64,000 nucleotides of DNA from Chondrus crispus. Taxonomy: Eukaryota > Rhodophyta > Florideophyceae > Gigartinales > Gigartinaceae. The notes under the pieces were generated by a model. The model saw nothing but the letters and a program-made list of their open reading frames with translations, did not search any database and had not been told where the DNA came from. A program made the translations under genes and the position numbers. The stretch covers positions 94,060 to 158,059 of the forward strand of contig NW_005179120.1 in the NCBI RefSeq assembly GCF_000350225.1. Direction: 5' to 3'. This document shows positions 20,194 through 31,011 of this stretch, piece after piece (position 1 is the stretch's first letter; every line of letters begins with the position of its first letter).

Positions 20194-21946
20194 TCAGGGC
20201 TCTCTGTGATCGGCAGAGTCTGCCGTGGGGTCGGTCTTGCAGGACGCGAGCTTGAACACCGAGCGTTCCACCCAAGACTTGGGCGAGAGCCGAATGCGGT
20301 TCGTTAGCATGAGCGACATCAGCGCGCCAGACGCGTTTTCCTTCGTCATGGCGTGGGCCGGGTTTTCGGCAGACGGTATCCACAGGACTTCGCTCAGCTC
20401 TCGTAGTTTGTATGATTGACGCAGCATGCACAGGTCGATCAGCAGCTGTTTCTCCGTATTGGCGTTCATTCCGACGTGGCTGTCGTACAGAGACTTGGAG
20501 TCGGTGTACAGGACCAGAGGGATGGTCGTACCGAACATCTTGTTCAACGCCGTGCGCAAGGTGCTCGCGTAATCGAAGGCGTGCACGGCCGCGAACAGTT
20601 CTGGAGCGAGCACGCTTCGGGTAATCCGTTTGGACTTCACGCTGGTGTAGTGTACGACGTTGGCGTTTCCTTCGTCGTCCATTATCGAAATCACGTATCC
20701 CAGTTGGGATTTCAGGTCTGGATTTCCAGCGAAGCTTGCGTCTGCGAGACGGCCAATCTTGGCGAAGGGATGTCAATCTTGACGAACGTCAAGCCGAAGT
20801 GAACTTCTTGCTTGGCACGAGGGATCGCCTTGTTCAGAACCTTGGCTGCGTTTGTATCAGGGTTGACGAGCTGGGAGCAGTACGCGAATGCGAAGGTTAG
20901 GTCGGGGCGGCACACTGCCGCGACGTAAGCGCCGCGTGCGCGTTGGGCGACGAATTCGGACTTTTCCACAGTATCTTCGGTGATACTTCCCAGCTTCTGT
21001 AGGTGGTCAGGTTGCGCAAGCGTGTAGATGCCGTCGCGCAAGCTTATTTCGGCGCCGTTGAAGGAAATCGTGCCGCCTTCTCTCAATATTTGCGGTTTCT
21101 TGCCATCAAAACGTGTAGATGAGGAGGCTTCGAGCTTGACGTAGGCGGGGTTTCCGGCGGTTTCTGTGTCGTCGGTTTGTAGGCAGGTAAACCATCGGGC
21201 TACTTTGGCGGACTGTTGATCGCCAGAAATACCACATGGGGTATACAGGAAGCATGGGTCATGAGGTGACGCGGGGAGGTGCAGCAAATCGCGGTGATGC
21301 GCGTGATAGGTGCGAAACCAATGGATTCCGGCTTCCGGGATGCCGTAGAGCGGGCGATCGACGCGTAGGAGCGTGCCAGGGAGAGGTTAAGGATTGAGGG
21401 TGGTCGCACGAAGATCGCGCGTTGGGTTCGAGTCTCTGATTGTACGTAGACCTGGGAGATATCTCGGGTGAAGAACTGCAGGTCTGGGTCCATGTAACAG
21501 AGTGCCAGCAGCAGGCGCTGAGAAGAGAGCTGCACAGTGGGTGCGTGGGTCAGGAGGGCGTGATTCTTGTCGTTATATGCTTGCACGACGAGACGAGAAT
21601 TTTCGTACGCGGTTGGCTTCCCTTCGTTCTTGACTTGGTCGCAGAAGCGTGCTACGTGGATGCGGTGGCCCTCCGCTTCGGAGGCGGGTACGAGATTGAA
21701 TACGCCGCGTTCGACGAGCCCGTCGAATTCCACGGTGCGTGACTGTGCGAAGCGAGTGTTGTCTGGAGATTGCTGCTGCGCATGGTGCGTGAACATAAGG
21801 GCGGCGTCTGGTGCTTCGATTTGGTCGGTGTGGACGTGAGTATCCTGGACAGTTGTACTGTTTGCTGAGGTATCCATCCTTGGAATATCCAACGGTGTCG
21901 GGTTTTGTTCCTGCGCGTTCTGTGCAGTAAGAAATGGTTTCACCAC
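20194..21946 (-). pseudogene. Copia-2 reverse transcriptase and RNase H
   Basis: Three shifted frames. RT N-terminal part (21946 to 21200): FTRDISQVYVQSET corresponds to the D.. A/S.. block. RT C-terminal part (21287 to 20712): the catalytic box reads CLQTDDT, the LQ(T/V)DD form seen in fungal copia elements in place of YVDD. RNase H (20694 to 20194) shows TRSVLAPELFAAVHAFD, LYTDSKSLYDSH and IPSAENPAHAMTK. Frameshifts lie near 21250 and 20700. Confidence 0.85.
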
Positions 21947-21949
21947 AGT

Positions 21950-22346
21950 ACTGCGAAACTTGGTCGGCCCGACGGCAGCACGACCGTGACGTCCTCACTG
22001 CTGATGTCCAGTGGCGAGTGTGGACCCTCCCATTTGTCCTTGTATGGGCGATACACAAGTACGTGCGCCCCGATGGGAGTGTTGTGGATGTCGGTGACTA
22101 CCGGCCCGTTTCTTGCCCTCATCGCGTCGCGGACTTGTCGGGAGGCAAAGTGTCGGGACATGGCTGTCATTGCTTTGCGCAGTGCAATTGCGCGTTGTTA
22201 CGTTGACGGAGTCGGCTTGTCGGTCGGTAGACCGAGACAGGGCAGGGCGCCGAAGACGAGCAGAGTCGGCACGAGGCCGTTCGGGCCTACAGAGTCGTTG
22301 ACGGCTTTGACGGCCATTTGCAGAGCTGCATGCTGGTCTAGGTCTG
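21950..22346 (-). pseudogene. Copia-2 integrase, C-terminal part
   Basis: Continues the integrase after solo LTR C: LDQHAALQMAVKAVNDSVG, then a PTLLVFG region and a C-terminal beta-rich segment (GAHVLVYRPYKDKWEGP). Joining 22341 to 23010 gives an unbroken frame (RQEAPDLDQHAAL). Confidence 0.75.
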
Positions 22347-23009
22347 TGTAGCATAAACACCCTCGCGGAGAAGGGTGTTTGCTCACAGCTCGACGGAGAC
22401 CCCGGATCGGCGGAAGACGAGGATAGGAAGCACCACCAGCTATCGGAACCGGGCGAGCCCGGGTAGCGTGGTAGAGCGGGATCGGAGGTGGTCTCGCGTG
22501 CGTATGAGCGGATCGACGCCTCGGCGCCCCGGCGCGGTACTGGGTAACGATCCAGTACCGACGGGCGGAGGCGGATCCGGCTCGCGGCGCGCGACCACTA
22601 CCCGCAAGGCTCCGTACTAGGCCGACGCGAACGTCGGTGGCGTAGTCTAGAATAAGCTGGCGGAACCTAGGTAGTAGGTTCTGGACAAGCCCGTGCTTGT
22701 TCTCTCCCCTCCGCCGTCGGTCCGCTCATATTTAACATACAAACCTCTATAATAACACTACAGTACCGAGGTACTGTAGTGGTCTACTGTAGTGCAGGTC
22801 GGCCTGCACTGTACGGTGTCAGCATCGGTGCTGACAGTACACGTGGTACCCGTGTGTGCGCGCTTCGTACGCGCCGGGTACACGTATGCACGTGTGCTGT
22901 GGGGCACACATGGACACGCTCGGTGGTACTGTAGAGCGTCGGGCTCTACAGTAACTAAATCAATCGTGATCTAATCTAAAGAGAGTCCCCCAGGGGGGGT
23001 TATGCTACA
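22347..23009. mobile_element. solo LTR C (663 bp) nested in Copia-2 integrase
   Basis: Inverted ends TGTAGCATAA / TTATGCTACA and target duplicate GTCTG at 22342-22346 and 23010-23014. No coding content. The right third is a run of hairpins (see 22756-22953). Its ends are related to those of solo LTRs A and B. Confidence 0.85.
22756..22953. repeat. cluster of hairpins inside solo LTR C
   Basis: Successive inverted repeats: 22756-22781 (12-bp arms, 2-nt loop), 22791-22810 (8-bp arms, loop TCGG), 22817-22836 (8-bp arms, loop TCGG, inside an outer GTAC pair), a GC-rich set near 22844-22905, and 22927-22953 (11-bp arms, loop GTCGG). Confidence 0.9.
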
Positions 23010-23014
23010 GTCTG

Positions 23015-23933
23015 GAGCCTCTTGGCGAATGATATTGAATGATCGCCGGAGTGGCGAGTGGTACCGCTCGACTATTGTCATTGAGTTCGCGGACTGGACA
23101 GGGATGGAATTTGTCCGGATGTGGAGCATGTAGGCGTTGGCCTGGAAAGCGGAGGCCATGAAGTTCTTGCCAGCGTCATGTGCTATCACATCAGGCGGGC
23201 CTTGATACACGTCTATCCAGCACATGCGAAGGGCGTTCCATGGCGTCTCGGGAGACATAGATGGTAGCCAGCGGGCGGATTGGAAGTGAGTGGCTTCATC
23301 GACGACATGAAGTATCGGCTTGTTGTCAATGTAGAATACGTCGGTGTACACAGTGTGATTGAAATCTTTGTCATCCCTGAGGGTGAATTTGAACCGGCGG
23401 GGCTTCTGGGCATAGGTCTAGCAGGGGCTGCATGAGCGTTCGATCTTTGAGAGTGCGCGGCGGGTGTCTGTGTCGATGGTATTGATATCAGACTTCTCGA
23501 GGAGCTTCATCAGCTTGTCGGTGGACGGGTGTCCGAATCGTCAATGGAGACGTCGTAGTTCGACGTCAGTGAACATACACGACACGTGTGGGTCCCAGAG
23601 AACAAACGGGTGCCCATTTCCGCGGACGACTACCGCGTGTTGGCCGGATGCTGGGTGAATGAGCCTGTCGTCCAGGTTGTTGACGTACAGGCCTAGACGA
23701 TCCATGTCGTCGATCGAGAGCAAGATAAGAACGTCTGCTGAAACGACGTGAATATCGAATGACAGCCAGAGATCACCGACTGGAAATGCCATTTGTGCGG
23801 TAACTTGCCATTTTTCCGACCTGATTCCGAAGTGGCATCGCGCAGCGCGAGTTGGATCGATATTTGGGTTACGGGCCTGTGTGTTCGCAGTAGGCCAAGT
23901 ACTGAGCCTGACCTCTACTGCTCCCGCGCGCAC
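23015..23933 (-). pseudogene. Copia-2 protease region and N-terminal integrase
   Basis: The integrase core is at 23351 to 23015 (ILHVVDEATHFQSARWLP, DVIAHDAGKNFMAS, ANSMTIVERYHSPLRRSF, carrying the D-D-E residues). Upstream, 23933 to 23541 has a retropepsin-like stretch (ADVLILLSIDDMDRLGLYV) without a clear DSG/DTG active site in this frame. Frame breaks between 23350 and 23540 and near 23935-24000 remove the pre-integrase continuity. Confidence 0.75.
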
Positions 23934-24008
23934 ACCCAGTGGCGACCATGACGCCTTTGAAGGCGCCTCCGTAGCGCGGTTTGGGCACCTTTGCCGTCAG
24001 GGCATGAC

Positions 24009-25512
24009 TCACGGTGAAATTCTGCAGATGTGCAGCGAATGATGTGGGGTAGTCCGTGTCTTCGGTATTCGCAGAGTGCGAAATGACACGTTTTCGTCGC
24101 GTGGCGTGTCGTTGGTGTCGCCTTTGATTTCGATTATGTGGGCGGTCACGTTCTCTAGGGCGTCTGCCAGGTCTTGTTCATCGGCATCCGATTCGTCGTC
24201 GGCGAGGGACGCTACGAATTGCCGTAGGACTTTGTTGCCCCGGAATGCTTGCCGTCGCTCCTTCGTGGGATGGTTGGTAGACCAACAGCCGGGGCGGTTG
24301 CACACGAAACATTTTTTCGTCTGACCTGAGCCGCTTCCCTTCGGGGTGCCGTTGCCGGAAGTAATGTGTTGGCCATTGCGAAAGTACCGCTTGTCAACGT
24401 AGTGGGCGAATGGTTGTACTGGTTGTAGCGGTGTTCGAGCCACAGTGGCGAGTGAAGCATGTAGGTCCGAGATAACGCCTTGGACATTATCGGCCGGCTT
24501 GTGGTAAGCTAGGCGGCAGGACTCCACGTCGCGAACAGCGTTGAGAAGCTGGTTACGAAGGATCGTGTCGTTTCAGTACTCGTGCGGTAGCGACGTTTTA
24601 ATATCCGAAAGTTTGCCGATCAACATCTCTAGGCAGGTAGAGCTTGACGCCGTCGGAATGGCCAAAACTATGCCGTCGAGTGAGAGCGCGTCCCATTCGC
24701 GAAGGAGTGCGCAGGTTCGCTCGGGCATCTGAAAGCGCGACTTGATCGCGATGGAGAGATCCTTGAGGTCGAGATTGCGCTGTTTGAGAGCGTCGAAGTA
24801 AAACTGACGAGCAGCTCCTGTCAGCATGATGGAGAAGGCCCGACGTCGGTTGGTTTCGGTTATGTCGGCTTGGTCGCAAAGTTCGGTAAACAGCATGAAC
24901 TTGCTGTCGAAAATATCGGTGGTGGATCCGCTGTACTTGTTACCGTCGCGGGGGTAGGCCTTGAACAGATTGGCCATATTGCTGCGTCGCGCGGATGTTG
25001 CCCCGCTTCCGTCACAGGACGAGTGTCTGGCCTGGTGGTTCTCCAGGGCCGCTTCTTCGTCTCGACTGTCCCGTGAAGGTCGTACATCGACTGGAGACGG
25101 ATCGGCTCGGTCGAGGCCGGATCGGAGTCAGGGCGGCTGTCGGTTTCAGCCGATATTTCTTGTGTGTCAGTGTTCGATGGGTCGTCCGGTGGCCAGGGCA
25201 GGTCGTCCTGTACAACCTTGTACAGCGCGTCTGCGATCAATATATGCGTCTTATCTGCACGTATACGCCACGTTGGCGCCGGAGGTCACGCAAGTTGCGT
25301 CGCGTGTCGGAGCCCACGGCCTTGAAGTCATCAATGCTAAAAGTGCGGAAGTCATCCGCGAAAAAATCGGAGAGAGAGTCACCACGCCATTTCTGCGCCT
25401 CGTAGTTTGAGAAGCAGTGTGCAGCGAAGGATTTCTTGTGTTCAAGCGTCGCTTCTGCGGGAAGGCCGTTGTGGAAACGCACGATGTCACCGGTCCCTTC
25501 GTTTGCCGCCAT
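24009..25512 (-). pseudogene. Copia-2 gag
   Basis: Starts at ATG 25512 (MAANEGTGDIVRFHNG). It reads through shifted frames into a capsid-like region with its own ATG at 24977 (MANLFKAYPRDGNKYSG, RRRAFSIMLTGAARQFYFDAL) and ends with a zinc knuckle CFVCNRPGCWSTNHP near 24290. The C-x2-C-x3-GCWST-x-H form is typical of fungal and oomycete copia gag. Frameshifts lie near 25240, 24975 and 24550. Confidence 0.8.
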
Positions 25513-25566
25513 CGCTGGTCGTTCTTGCCGCGGTCGTTCTGTGAGCTTGTCAGCGAGACTGATCAG

Positions 25567-25822
25567 TGTCGAATGACCGGTATCCGGATTGGGCTCCGAC
25601 CCGGACCAATGCGTCTTTTGACACCTTTCTTTACTCTATCTGTTTTGTGCTTAAATATTCTCTTTTTCTCTCGAGAGCAGGTGCTCGGGGTGCTGCCTTG
25701 TACTACCGCTACTTGGCGCCGACGGGCCCTGGAGGGCAGACTACCGCGATACTGTCAGCGCTGTCGCTGTATCGCTGAGCAATGTTCGAACAGACAGTCC
25801 CACAGCGGTAGTTGAGCCGACA
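25567..25822 (-). repeat. Copia-2 5' LTR
   Basis: TGTCGAATGACCGG to GAGCCGACA, followed by the target duplicate CTTTT. Confidence 0.9.
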
Positions 25823-26017
25823 CTTTTCATGCTGTGTTATGGTTGTGTCGGTGCCTTTGCGTGTCACTGGAGTAAGATGGAGAGGATCTGTGGGGTATGT
25901 TGGAAAGGTTGATCCGTTTACTGTTGGACATCTTCGTCGGCAGCGTCCCTGTCTTGGACAGGTGTCTAACCGCAATGCAAGGTATGATAACCTATGTTCA
26001 CCGAAAAACCCCTGCAT
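25823..26017 (-). pseudogene. unknown small gene, 5' part (split by Copia-2)
   Basis: Begins at ATG 26017 (MQGFFGEHRLSYLALRL) and stays open to the Copia-2 border, then in phase into 19937-19672 once the element is left out. The Harbinger MITE at 26024-26404 lies only 6 bases upstream of the ATG, so the present start may not be the original one. Confidence 0.4.
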
Positions 26018-26023
26018 TACTCA

Positions 26024-26404
26024 GGGCCATTCCATTCATCGTGATTGGCAATCATGCAATCAGGCAATCACGCGATCACGACATTAATTTAACGTCGTTT
26101 TGCATCGTTCCTTTCTCCAACGTGTGCTACTTGTAGCTGTAAGCACATTTCCACGGCTTGGCATGTGCATGTGTTAACGCACTTCTTGCTTATTTGAATG
26201 CGGTTTAAATCTTTTAGAATTGCAAGGAGCATTACAGAAAGTTGGAGAACAAGATTAATTTTAAGTCGATTGTTTATTTCTTTAATGAGCATGACCATTT
26301 TTTAGGAAACGTAATATAAACAACCAACCACAAGGGAGCAGGCACCATTTATTGACGTGATTGCGAGATTGCGTGACTGCCAATCACGATGAATGGAATG
26401 GCCC
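26024..26404. mobile_element. Harbinger-type MITE H1 (381 bp)
   Basis: Terminal inverted repeats of roughly 55 bp beginning GGGCCATTCCATTCATCGTG and matching almost base for base. The 3-bp duplicate TCA is at 26021-26023 and 26405-26407. Three-base target duplication with GGG ends fits PIF/Harbinger. No coding content. Confidence 0.85.
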
Positions 26405-26407
26405 TCA

Positions 26408-26871
26408 CTCGTGGAATTACTCAATTCGTCACTACAGAGTATTAGACCTTTATCACAGTTAGAAGGGTACTGCTGAAAGAGCCAATACATTGCCAGAACA
26501 CAGCGCAGATTCTGTAAACAACGAATTCATTGCAGATTTCAGCAGTAAAAGTCAAGAATGCCAACAACTTGTCACAATATTCTACCATGACCACATACGT
26601 GGCTGTACAGTGCTGATCAAGTCAGAAACGAGGCGGGTAAACTATTACAAAAAAGCCCGCCTTATTTCCAAACCACTCAATGATTGCGCATAACACTGAA
26701 ATCGGGACGGCGGCCAGGTCCTCAGAAAGTCCTTTCCCTCACATCCCCCATTCCAACTTCCTCTTATCTCACGATAACCTCGACCCTCCCCTTGATCCGA
26801 ACTCTCGCTCTCTCCCTCAACCCCCCACACCCTTCGTTCCATCACCCCCTGACACACCTCTCGTTCCAACC
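26408..26871. other. non-coding leader between MITE H1 and the transposase
   Basis: A short inverted pair (AGGCGGG ... CCCGCCT, about 26629-26665) may mark a transposon end; I could not find its partner downstream of the transposase. An ATG at 26680 is in frame with the transposase but gives a Pro/Ser-rich leader of doubtful reality. Confidence 0.35.
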
Positions 26872-28140
26872 ATGGCAAATGTCAGCCAAGCTCAAGCTGC
26901 CACAGCACTGCAATTGCTCGCAGATGCGACTGTGGACCGCCGCAACGAGCTTCGACAGTACGATGATGACAGCGATCCATTCGACTCCGATGAAAACGAT
27001 GACTCGGATGCGCCCATTTTCGATAGATTTTACGAGCAGGGAGGTTCTGCCGCTATACTCGAGATGACGAACTTCGACCCTACACAGTTTTTGGGAATAT
27101 GGTCTGGATTTCAGGGTGTCATATCTCAGGGCTATAACGCGGGACGGGGTAGGAAGTCAATCCATAGCGGCAAGGACGTACTTTTTTTGACATTGTGTGT
27201 CGTAAAACACGGAGGACAGTGGGATTTTCTTGCGAAAATGTTCGGATTGAAGGGTCCGTCTTTTGAAAAACTGATTATGAAATTCGTAGACCTGCTGTGG
27301 CTACCTGTTTACGAGCAATATGTTGAGCATCACGCGACCAAGTGGAGAATGACGGCTGTGTCGGATGTTGGGCGTTTGTTTAGGCATTTCCCAGTGGCTC
27401 GGTATGCTACCGATGTGACTTTCCAGCCAAGCTACCGTCCAAGTGGTAGCATGCAGTAGGGCAAGAAGTACTATAGTGGAAAGCATAAACAATATGGTAA
27501 AATGGAAGTCTCCGTGCTTCCGAATGGAATGGCCATTGGCTGTAGCGAGCATGAGCCCGGGTCAGTCTCCGATCTGACTCTTTTTCAGAGGATGCAGTAT
27601 TTTCTCGACAAGCAGCTGCAGAAGAAAGGGGAGGAGAAGGAGTGGGATAACGATGGGCCGTATGTGGGCAAATATCTGGAAAGCTGGGCTGTCTTATGTG
27701 ACAAGGGATACCAAGGAGCTTTAGAATTCTGCCGTGTAATTCATCCAACTAAAAAGCCGCCGCATGCTGTAATGCCTCCTACGGATGTCAAGCGAAATCG
27801 TCTTATTTCAAGCGACAGAATTATTGTCGAATATTTTTTTGGCAGGCTGTGTGGAATTTGGAACGTGATGGGGTCTAAGTGGAAGTGGAACGAAAAATCG
27901 TATGATTCAATTTTCAAATTGTGCTTGGGACTTACCAATTTCCATATTAGGTGGAATCCGTTACGGCAAGAGGATGGGCAGGTTTATGGGCAAATAAGGA
28001 CGCGGTGGTTTAGGCTAGCTGAGAACCAGGCAAGGAGGAGGAAACTCGTACAAGAAAAATATCGCGAGAAGCGAAGAAGGCGCATGAACATTCAGTTCAG
28101 GGCGGGTGGCGTTCCTGATCGCGACCCTGATGGTATATGA
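26872..28140 (+). pseudogene. PIF/Harbinger-like DDE transposase, one in-frame stop
   Basis: Start chosen at ATG 26872 (ACCATGG context, MANVSQAQAATALQ). It has an acidic N-terminus, a helix-turn-helix-like central region, then the catalytic core: YATDVTFQP (first Asp), a YYSGKHKQYG block, LCDKGYQGAL (second Asp) and IIVEYFFGRL (Glu). These blocks fit the Harbinger/DDE_Tnp_4 group of the IS5-like superfamily. The basic C-terminus ends near 28140. One TAG at 27457-27459 interrupts the otherwise intact 423-codon frame just after the first catalytic Asp, a single change from a CAG or similar codon. Confidence 0.85.
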
Positions 28141-28654
28141 CGTAGTGGTTAGGTGAATTCGTAAATATTTGTCAGTTGTGTGGTTGACTACAGTGCACAA
28201 CCATGTTTACAAAGTCTATCGATGCGCACTGAATGACTTGGTGGCGATGTTTTTGCCAAGTGATTTACGGAGAATATCGATCTTTTGGGTGGTGCTCTGT
28301 CTTTGGGGAGAAAAGCGGTCTTGGTTAGGAGACCTATTGCGCGAGTCCTCTATGTACTTGTGAAAGAAACCCAAAATTCCCAGATATATTCCAAGGTAGT
28401 ACGGAAGGGTACTTATTGTCAGTTTATCGCTTTAATGTGGTTAGAGAATCGTTTCCAAAATAGACCCCTCGCAATGGCAAAAAGCCAAGCATTTCCCCAA
28501 ATCCATCCGGCCAAAAAATGTGAGTGTGTAAACTAGTAAAATCAATAACGTTGTCCGTAAAATAACGCGTTGTTTCTTTCCATTTGCCCACAAACTCGCT
28601 GGACGTAGAGTAAACCCGAGTTTGAAAAATCCCACCACGAGTTTTGCGGACTGA
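28141..28654. other. intergenic, nothing recognised
   Basis: AT-rich sequence without convincing frames. The last three bases (28652-28654, TGA) are the left duplicate of MITE H2. Confidence 0.5.
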
Positions 28655-28865
28655 GGGTGTGTCTTAACATGCCCCGTTTTGCTGCGGTTTGCTTTGCTTT
28701 GCCCAAAGAAGTGATTTGGCGTGCTAGGAGTGGCTCCTACGTTTTAATTTATGTGTTTATGAAAAGCAAGGGCTTAAGAAGCATACGGTATTTGTTAAGA
28801 ATTTAAAAGTATTCCTGGCAAAACCGGGCAAGGCAAAGCAAAAACCAGCCTGTTAAGACACGCCC
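28655..28865. mobile_element. Harbinger-type MITE H2 (211 bp)
   Basis: Inverted ends GGGTGTGTCTTAACA / TGTTAAGACACGCCC, continuing imperfectly into TTTGCTTTG(C/A)-rich arms. The duplicate TGA is at 28652-28654 and 28866-28868. Confidence 0.85.
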
Positions 28866-28868
28866 TGA

Positions 28869-30361
28869 CCTCCAGCAAGGTACCGGCCCGCAGCAATTGC
28901 AAGTCTGGTACAGGGGGGTGGGGGGGCCTCATTAATGCACATTTGGACGATGCATTTGCCCAGTATAGCACCTTTATGAGCCGGAACACGAGTTTTACAC
29001 GTGTCACATTATCTGGACGGATGCTCCCGCCTTGGCTTGGTAGGATTCTGATCGCCGGCAGACCGATCGATCGAAGAGACAACTACGTACTGTAGCAGCA
29101 CAGCAAACAAGCGGTTTCGACATGTCAACCCAATCTTCCCTGCCGCCTGACGGATTGCGCAAGGCAAAGCGTGCCTGTATGGATGCATTCGGCTCGCAGA
29201 ACACGAAAAGGAGGACGCAAACTATGATTAACGAGTTCATTACTGTTTGATCGCGACGTGTAGAGCCAGCTGCGAGCCATGCAGGGCTCACAGGCCCATA
29301 TCTGTAGTGCTGTCAACTCCATATCCCCCCTCACATCACCATCCCTTTCATCAAATCTCCAGGCCACACACACAAAAGTGCTTGAGCTTTCGACAGAGCG
29401 CAGCGATTGTGAACATTTTCATAAGCAAAGACACCTAGGATCTACTGTACCGTGGACGTTGAAGTTTCTCCCATATTGCTGCACATCGGGAGTACTGCAC
29501 CTTTTGTGCTTACGACACGGGTATGCACTAATGAGCAATACCCACTGTACATCGCCACTGTACATCGTTGTGCCTCCCGACGGATCACGTGCACCTGGCC
29601 GAATACTCGCTGAAGCGAATATTGTAGCTCTCCACAAGGATAGAAAGGTTCTCAGTGGAAAGGGCGATGTGTTTCGTCTTCTAGACAGGCTGAGGGGGGC
29701 CGTTTGGAGAGGACCGCTTTTTAGAGGCTTCTTCCTGTTTCTGTTCTGCGATTGCTTTGGCATATGTGGCAGATCTAGTGATGTTTTGATCCGTTGATGA
29801 ACCCTAGGTATATGAAGTGATAGGGGCGTCCATGACGCAAACCGGTACGACCCGTGCAGTATGAGACTCGTCTGTGCTGATGAGAGAGCGGAAACCCCAC
29901 TTCGTTTTCCTTCAAGACAGGTCGATCCGGCACTGCTGTAATCAGGCGGATGTGAAAGCTCGTGGACAACTCACATGCCCCGAGTTTTCGGTATGCCGTG
30001 AGTTTTGCAAAACTCGTTGTCTGAAATTTTTGCAATCAGAAAATCCGAGCAAACTTGAGGCCAAAACACCTGTTTTCGCGACTTTACGGACAACGTTATC
30101 CGGTTGACATTAAACTTCGAAACGAAAACGCATGTTTAAAAAATTTAAACAGGCGTTTTGGTTAAAGCGTCATTTCCAGACAAATCTAAAAACAATCAGG
30201 AAGAACAAGCAATTCTCGCAAAGTGCTTCGGGCCCCAAGTCAGAAGTCAAGTACGGTGGCGCGGATATCTTTTTCTTTCTTGTCGAGGAAGCAGAAGCCA
30301 AGAAAAAAATAGGTCCAATATTGTCTTCATATGAGGACAATGGTCCAATAGATACTAGCTA
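28869..30361. other. intergenic with fragments of the CCTCATATGAGG repeat family
   Basis: No gene recognised; the longest frame (29279-29797, plus) is at chance length. From about 30200 the sequence (TTTTTCTTTCTTGTCGAGGAAG ... TTCATATGAGGACAATGG) is a diverged copy of the repeat at 36955-37064 and 63790-64000. A near-palindrome lies at 30127-30163. Confidence 0.5.
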
Positions 30362-31011
30362 GTGTCCAATCGTACAACATTTGTCCTCATATGAGACCCG
30401 GGTGGTCCTCATTTGAGGCCCTGAAAATCGACTTTTTTGAAAATAAAAATGAGATAAATTGGCTGTAACGGTAAAATACCGCACTTAACACTACCGTGCA
30501 TCAAAGAGCATTTTAGTACTCTGAAAAATGCAGGAGTACATCGCTTCTACTCAAGATGTAAGAAAAGAGACAACATTCGAGGTTCGTCCCACGGTCTCAA
30601 AACTTGAGTTCACTGTCCCGAAGTGAAGAATTGACCTCACCAGCATTGTGGTTCTCCCCTAAAAGCTCCCAATAACAAGACGGACCTGTATCTGAGTGAC
30701 AAAAATGTTTCAAAATAGTCCCCTAAAATGGAACTATTTTGAATATTTAAAATAGAAATACCAAAGAATGATCGGTTTTGATTCAATCAGAAGCCTTCAA
30801 AACGCCGAAATTACGGTGCGTTTATCTACAAGTGGAATGGCGTCCTGTTTTCTCAACGTAGCGCATTTATTGAATCGCAACACGTACGATTACAGCCTCA
30901 AGAATGAGGCAAATCGGTCGTGATGTGGAACAAACTTAGAAACAGCAATGCACAAAAAATTTACTTCAAATATCTATCAAAGCACGAATCTGTAGCTAAC
31001 AATGCCGCTGG

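Larger units (their letters stand above)
19938..25822 (-). mobile_element. Ty1/copia retrotransposon Copia-2 (fungal-like), decayed, with nested solo LTR
   Basis: About 5.9 kb. LTRs of roughly 255 bp lie at 19938-20191 and 25567-25822, and the target duplicate CTTTT is at 19933-19937 and 25823-25827. Coding is on the minus strand: gag with a CWSTNH-type zinc knuckle, protease region, integrase, RT, RNase H. The LTRs differ at about 17 positions, so this is the oldest of the LTR elements here, in line with its many frame breaks. The integrase holds solo LTR C. Confidence 0.92.

Noticed and set aside
29279-29797. Forward frame of 172 codons
   Set aside because: No recognisable domain and no supporting context; chance length.
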